DNA of 43,625 nt. Source: Megasphaera sp. MJR8396C (GTDB lineage Bacteria > Bacillota > Negativicutes > Veillonellales > Megasphaeraceae). The notes beneath the pieces were generated by a model. It was not told the DNA's origin and did not search any database. It saw only the letters and a program-made list of their open reading frames with translations. The position numbers and the translations under genes are program-made. Below, in pieces: positions 40,634 to 43,625 of the stretch. The stretch covers positions 703-44,327 of the forward strand of contig NZ_KQ958155.1 in the NCBI RefSeq assembly GCF_001546855.1, written 5' to 3'. Position 1 is the first letter of the stretch. Each line of letters begins with the position of its first letter.

Positions 40634-42067
40634 TTACTTCAGTAGTTCATAGACAGAGGAGACGACATCGTCCCAGGTTCCGATTTGGGTCTGTTCGCCG
40701 GCAATCGTATCGCGGCCGGCTTTGCATTGACGCGCAACGGACGTTGGCGACGTGCCGTTATATGTGTTACGCTGTTTGACGCACGTTTCGATATCCAAGT
40801 AATGATGGATATCTTCGGCGAAGAGCGGGCTCATGGCCTGGAGCTCTGACAGCGATAACTGCTGTAATACCTTTCCCTGTTCGATGCAGTAATGGACGGC
40901 TTTTCCGACGACGGCATGGGCTTCGCGGAAAGGAAGTCCCTTTTTGGCCAAGTAGTCGGCCATGTCAGTGGCGTTGGAGAAGTCGCTTTCCAGCACTTCC
41001 CGCATGTGATCGCCGTTGACGGTCATTTTATCGATCATGGCGGCGTAGATGGTCAGAGCAAACTTCAAATTGTCGATGGCATCGAAGACGCCTTCCTTAT
41101 CTTCCTGCATGTCCTTGTCATAGGCCATGGGAATGCCCTTCATCATCGTCAAAACGCCCATGAGGTGGCCGTAAAAACGGCCCGTCTTGCCGCGGACGAG
41201 TTCGCAGATATCAGGATTCTTCTTCTGCGGCATGATGGACGAACCCGTGCAGTGGGAATCGTCGAGTTCGATGAACTTAAATTCCGAGCTCGACCAGAGG
41301 ATGAATTCTTCCGACAGGCGGCTGAGGTGCATCATCAGGACCGCTGCAAATTCCAGGAAGGCAATGATATAGTCCCGGTCGCTGACGGCATCGAGGCTGT
41401 TGTCATAGAGTTCCCCAAACTGGAGCGTTTCGGCGACAAAAGGCTGGTCGAGAGGATAGGTCGTACCGGCCAGAGCGCCGGCGCCAAGGGGCATCATATC
41501 GGCCATCTCCCAGGCATATTTCAAGTGAATGAAGTCGCGGGACAGCATGGAGAAATAGGCCATGAGATGGTGGCTGAAGAGAATCGGCTGCGCCCGCTGC
41601 AGATGGGTATAGCCGGGCATGATGACGTCGCTGTACTTTTCAGCAGCCTTGACCAGCGACTCTTGGAGTTTGACCAAGAGGTCGGCAATGGCGGCGATTT
41701 CCCGACGAATATAGAGGTGCGTATCGAGGGCCACCTGGTCGTTGCGGCTCCGGCCCGTATGAAGGCGTTTCCCCGCTTCGCCAATGGCATCGGTAAGCCG
41801 CTTTTCAATATTCATGTGGATATCTTCGAGCTCGACGGAAAAGTCAAACTTCCCGTCTTCAATCTGCTGGAAAATAGCCTTCAAGCCTTTTACGATAGCG
41901 TCCTTGTCTTCTTCCGAAATGATGCCTTCTTTGGCCAGCATCGTCGCGTGGGCAATGCTGCCGCAAATATCTTCGGCGTACATCCGGCAGTCAAACTGGA
42001 TGGATGCATTGAAGGCTTCTACACTTTTATCTGTGGCCTTAGTGAACCGGCCGCCCCATAACTTCAT
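40634..42067 (-). CDS. argH: Argininosuccinate lyase
   Basis: ArgH splits argininosuccinate into arginine and fumarate, the last arginine step. The 477-residue protein has MKLWGGRFTKATD at the N-terminus, HTGRSRNDQVALD, the histidine in GYTHLQRAQP and the signature GSSIMPQKKNPD. It begins 15 nt after argG and ends before a terminator. Confidence 0.97.
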   Translation of the reverse strand: MKLWGGRFTKATDKSVEAFNASIQFDCRMYAEDICGSIAHATMLAKEGIISEEDKDAIVKGLKAIFQQIEDGKFDFSVELEDIHMNIEKRLTDAIGEAGKRLHTGRSRNDQVALDTHLYIRREIAAIADLLVKLQESLVKAAEKYSDVIMPGYTHLQRAQPILFSHHLMAYFSMLSRDFIHLKYAWEMADMMPLGAGALAGTTYPLDQPFVAETLQFGELYDNSLDAVSDRDYIIAFLEFAAVLMMHLSRLSEEFILWSSSEFKFIELDDSHCTGSSIMPQKKNPDICELVRGKTGRFYGHLMGVLTMMKGIPMAYDKDMQEDKEGVFDAIDNLKFALTIYAAMIDKMTVNGDHMREVLESDFSNATDMADYLAKKGLPFREAHAVVGKAVHYCIEQGKVLQQLSLSELQAMSPLFAEDIHHYLDIETCVKQRNTYNGTSPTSVARQCKAGRDTIAGEQTQIGTWDDVVSSVYELLK

Positions 42068-42082
42068 ATCCTTCGCTCCTTA

Positions 42083-43327
42083 TTATTTACCCTGTTTTTC
42101 AGCGTGCTGCTTCATCAGGGCCCGCATCTTGAGGGGCAATCCAAAGAGGTTGATGAACCCTTCCGCATCGGTCTGGTCATAGACATCGTCTTCGCCAAAG
42201 GTGACGAATTCTTCATTGTATAAGGAATAAGGCGACGTCGAACCGGCACTGATGATATTGCCCTTGTAGAGTTTTAAAATAACCTGACCGGTAACGGTCT
42301 GCTGCGTTTCATCGACGAAAGCCGAAAGGGCTTCGCGAAGCGGCGAGAACCATTTGCCGTCATAGACGAGTTCGGCAAACTTGTTGGCTGCCGTTTCTTT
42401 ATAATGGAAGGTATCGCGGTCGAGGGTGAGGTATTCCAATTCCCGATGAGCATACATCAGGATGGCACCGCCCGGGTTTTCATAAATACCGCGGCTCTTC
42501 ATGCCGACCAAACGATTTTCAACGATGTCGACGATGCCGACGCCGTTGCGGGCACCGATTTCATTGAGGACCGTAATCAAGGTAACGGCGTCATATTTGG
42601 AACCATTGACGGCGACGGGAATCCCTTTTTCAAAGTCGATGGTGACGTATTCCGGAGCGTCCGGAGCCTGTTCCGGCGTCTTGGTGACCATGTAGACCAT
42701 GTCTTTCGGAGCATTGGCCGGATCTTCGAGGTCATCGCCTTCATGGCTCAAATGCCAGATATTCCAGTCCATGCTGTAGGGATAGGGATTTTCTTCCGAT
42801 TTATAGTCGATGGGGACGTTGTGTGCTTCAGCATAAGCCAGTTCATCTTCACGAGATTTGAGGTCCCACATCCGCCACGGAGCGATCAGCGTCATTTCCG
42901 GAGCCAAGGCTTTAACCGTCAATTCAAAACGGACCTGGTCATTGCCCTTGCCGGTAGCGCCGTGAGCAATGGCTTCAGCCCCTTCTTTTTTAGCGACTTC
43001 TACGAGTTTTTTAGAAATGAGGGGACGGGCAAAGGACGTGCCGAGGAGGTATTTCCCTTCATAAACGGCACCGGCTTTTACCGTCGGCCAAACGTATTCT
43101 TCCATAAATTCCTTCTTGATATCCATGACGTACACTTTAGAAGCACCGGAAGCATAGGCTTTCTTTTCAATGGCTTCAAAGTCGTCAGGCTGGCCAACAT
43201 CGGCACAGGCTGCAATGACTTCGGCACCGGGGTAGTTTTCCTTTAACCAGGGAATAATGACCGATGTATCGAGTCCGCCGGAATAAGCAAGGACAATTTT
43301 TTTAATCTCTTTTTTCGTATTGCTCAT
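42083..43327 (-). CDS. argG: Argininosuccinate synthase
   Basis: ArgG joins citrulline and aspartate using ATP. The 414-residue protein has the PP-loop [11 protein letters not shown] (about 14-24), the conserved [12 protein letters not shown] and [21 protein letters not shown] precedes the ATG. It is cotranscribed with argH from a well-defined promoter with a palindrome over the -35, which would allow ArgR-type control. Confidence 0.97.
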   Translation of the reverse strand: MSNTKKEIKKIVLAYSGGLDTSVIIPWLKENYPGAEVIAACADVGQPDDFEAIEKKAYASGASKVYVMDIKKEFMEEYVWPTVKAGAVYEGKYLLGTSFARPLISKKLVEVAKKEGAEAIAHGATGKGNDQVRFELTVKALAPEMTLIAPWRMWDLKSREDELAYAEAHNVPIDYKSEENPYPYSMDWNIWHLSHEGDDLEDPANAPKDMVYMVTKTPEQAPDAPEYVTIDFEKGIPVAVNGSKYDAVTLITVLNEIGARNGVGIVDIVENRLVGMKSRGIYENPGGAILMYAHRELEYLTLDRDTFHYKETAANKFAELVYDGKWFSPLREALSAFVDETQQTVTGQVILKLYKGNIISAGSTSPYSLYNEEFVTFGEDDVYDQTDAEGFINLFGLPLKMRALMKQHAEKQGK

Positions 43328-43395
43328 GATAATTTCCTCCTCTATCGAATGAACGATTGCGATGGATGATAAGTTTTATTCTGTCTACGCTTGAT

Positions 43396-43424
43396 AGTAT
43401 ACATCAGGCAGAAAAATTATGCAA
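43396..43424 (-). promoter_or_regulatory. argG-argH promoter
   Basis: The minus strand has -35 TTGCAT (43424-43419), a 17-bp spacer and -10 TATACT (43401-43396). Confidence 0.85.
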
Positions 43425-43435
43425 GTATTTTGCAT
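43419..43435 (-). promoter_or_regulatory. Palindromic operator candidate over the argG -35 (ArgR-like)
   Basis: ATGCAA-N5-TTGCAT is a perfect inverted repeat that includes the -35. The adjacent plus-strand TGCATAAAAATTTCA resembles an ARG box. The repressor gene is not in the window. Confidence 0.55.
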
Positions 43436-43494
43436 AAAAATTTCACATGTTTTTTTGACACCTTCTCAAAGTTCCATCGGCCCCTAAAGTATAG

Positions 43495-43520
43495 TATAAT
43501 AGGGATGTTTAATAGGAGGA
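43495..43520 (+). promoter_or_regulatory. Plus-strand -10 and ribosome binding site facing the right-hand IS end
   Basis: TATAAT (43495-43500) is followed by AGGAGGA (43514-43520), with no start codon before the repeat begins at 43526. A -35 is weak (TTCCAT, 43472-43477, 17-bp spacer). It may be the 5' end of a gene interrupted by the element. Confidence 0.35.
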
Positions 43521-43525
43521 ATCTG

Positions 43526-43625
43526 GTCAACGACTCCCTCTTATAGAATCGGGAGCTTGTAAGTCAGAAAAAACATAGGTGCAGCGATGTTGAGGACAAC
43601 ATCTCCCTAATTCTGCCTACATCAT
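43526..43625 (-). mobile_element. Second IS200/IS605-type right end, inverted relative to the left one
   Basis: The sequence is the reverse complement of a diverged copy of positions 100-198, sharing the hairpin CTCCC/GGGAG, the SDLQAP..SIRGSR-coding stretch and the GTTGAC end. The middle part differs and the frame is shifted: the tail frame of the left copy meets an earlier stop here. The element body would lie to the right, beyond the window. Confidence 0.55.

Noticed and set aside
40892-42061. A 389-codon open frame on the plus strand
   Set aside because: It lies fully antisense to argH, shows no recognisable motifs, and is explained by codon bias of the real gene.
43456-43500. TTGACA and TATAAT as a promoter pair on the plus strand
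   Set aside because: They are 33 bp apart, far beyond a functional spacer.

Overview
The window looks like a chromosomal segment of a diderm Firmicute of the Negativicutes, most likely Veillonellaceae and possibly Megasphaera. It combines a nearly complete lipid A/KDO/LPS-export gene set with typical Firmicute features: a FapR-controlled fatty-acid operon, a T-box in front of valS, Rex, and strong AGGAGG-type ribosome binding sites. The genus is an inference from gene content and moderate GC; there is no rRNA or other taxonomic marker in the window. Every confident complete gene lies on the minus strand, so transcription runs from high to low coordinates.

Layout from high to low coordinates. 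(1) 43.4-40.6 kb: argG-argH, with a recognisable promoter and a palindrome overlapping its -35 box. (2) 40.6-38.1 kb: lpxC-fabZ-lpxA, closed by a terminator. (3) 38.1-24.6 kb: a 14-gene tightly packed operon, lpxI-lpxB-msbA-waaA-lpxK-kdsB-kdsA-kdsD-kdsC-lpxL-lptC-lptA-lptB-lptF/G. It makes lipid A and KDO, joins them, flips the product and exports it. (4) 24.5-21.9 kb: a DUF3084 membrane coiled-coil protein, a YqgF-like RNase H-fold protein and a YitT-family membrane protein. (5) 21.9-21.5 kb: a small PC4/YdbC-like gene with its own promoter and terminator. (6) 21.5-12.7 kb: fapR-plsX-fabH-fabD-fabG-acpP-fabK-like-fabF-rnc-radical SAM. (7) 12.7-8.1 kb: separate metabolic or stress genes: a biotin-dependent carboxyltransferase subunit, an AhpC-type peroxiredoxin, a MocR-type regulator and a PhzF-like protein. 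(8) 8.1-3.7 kb: T-box-valS-folC. (9) 3.7-0.2 kb: an O-antigen ligase-like protein, rex with a double Rex-type operator, a small alarmone synthetase and an OmpR-type response regulator.

Both window ends carry diverged copies of the same approximately 100-bp sequence in opposite orientation. Each copy has a stem-loop and ends at GTTGAC, like the right end of an IS200/IS605-type (tnpB) element. Position 1 onward also holds an open frame that stops exactly at this end. The window is probably bounded by two such elements, or is an assembly contig broken at them.

The region is mainly cell-envelope and lipid housekeeping. I do not see a novel defence or biosynthetic system. The items most worth a second look are the paired tnpB-type ends, the Rex operator pair, the four-cysteine cluster in the FabK-like protein, the single LptF/G permease, and several cis-regulatory dyads. 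Many start codons were moved downstream from the longest open frame because ribosome binding sites, terminators or the T-box lie inside the longer version.
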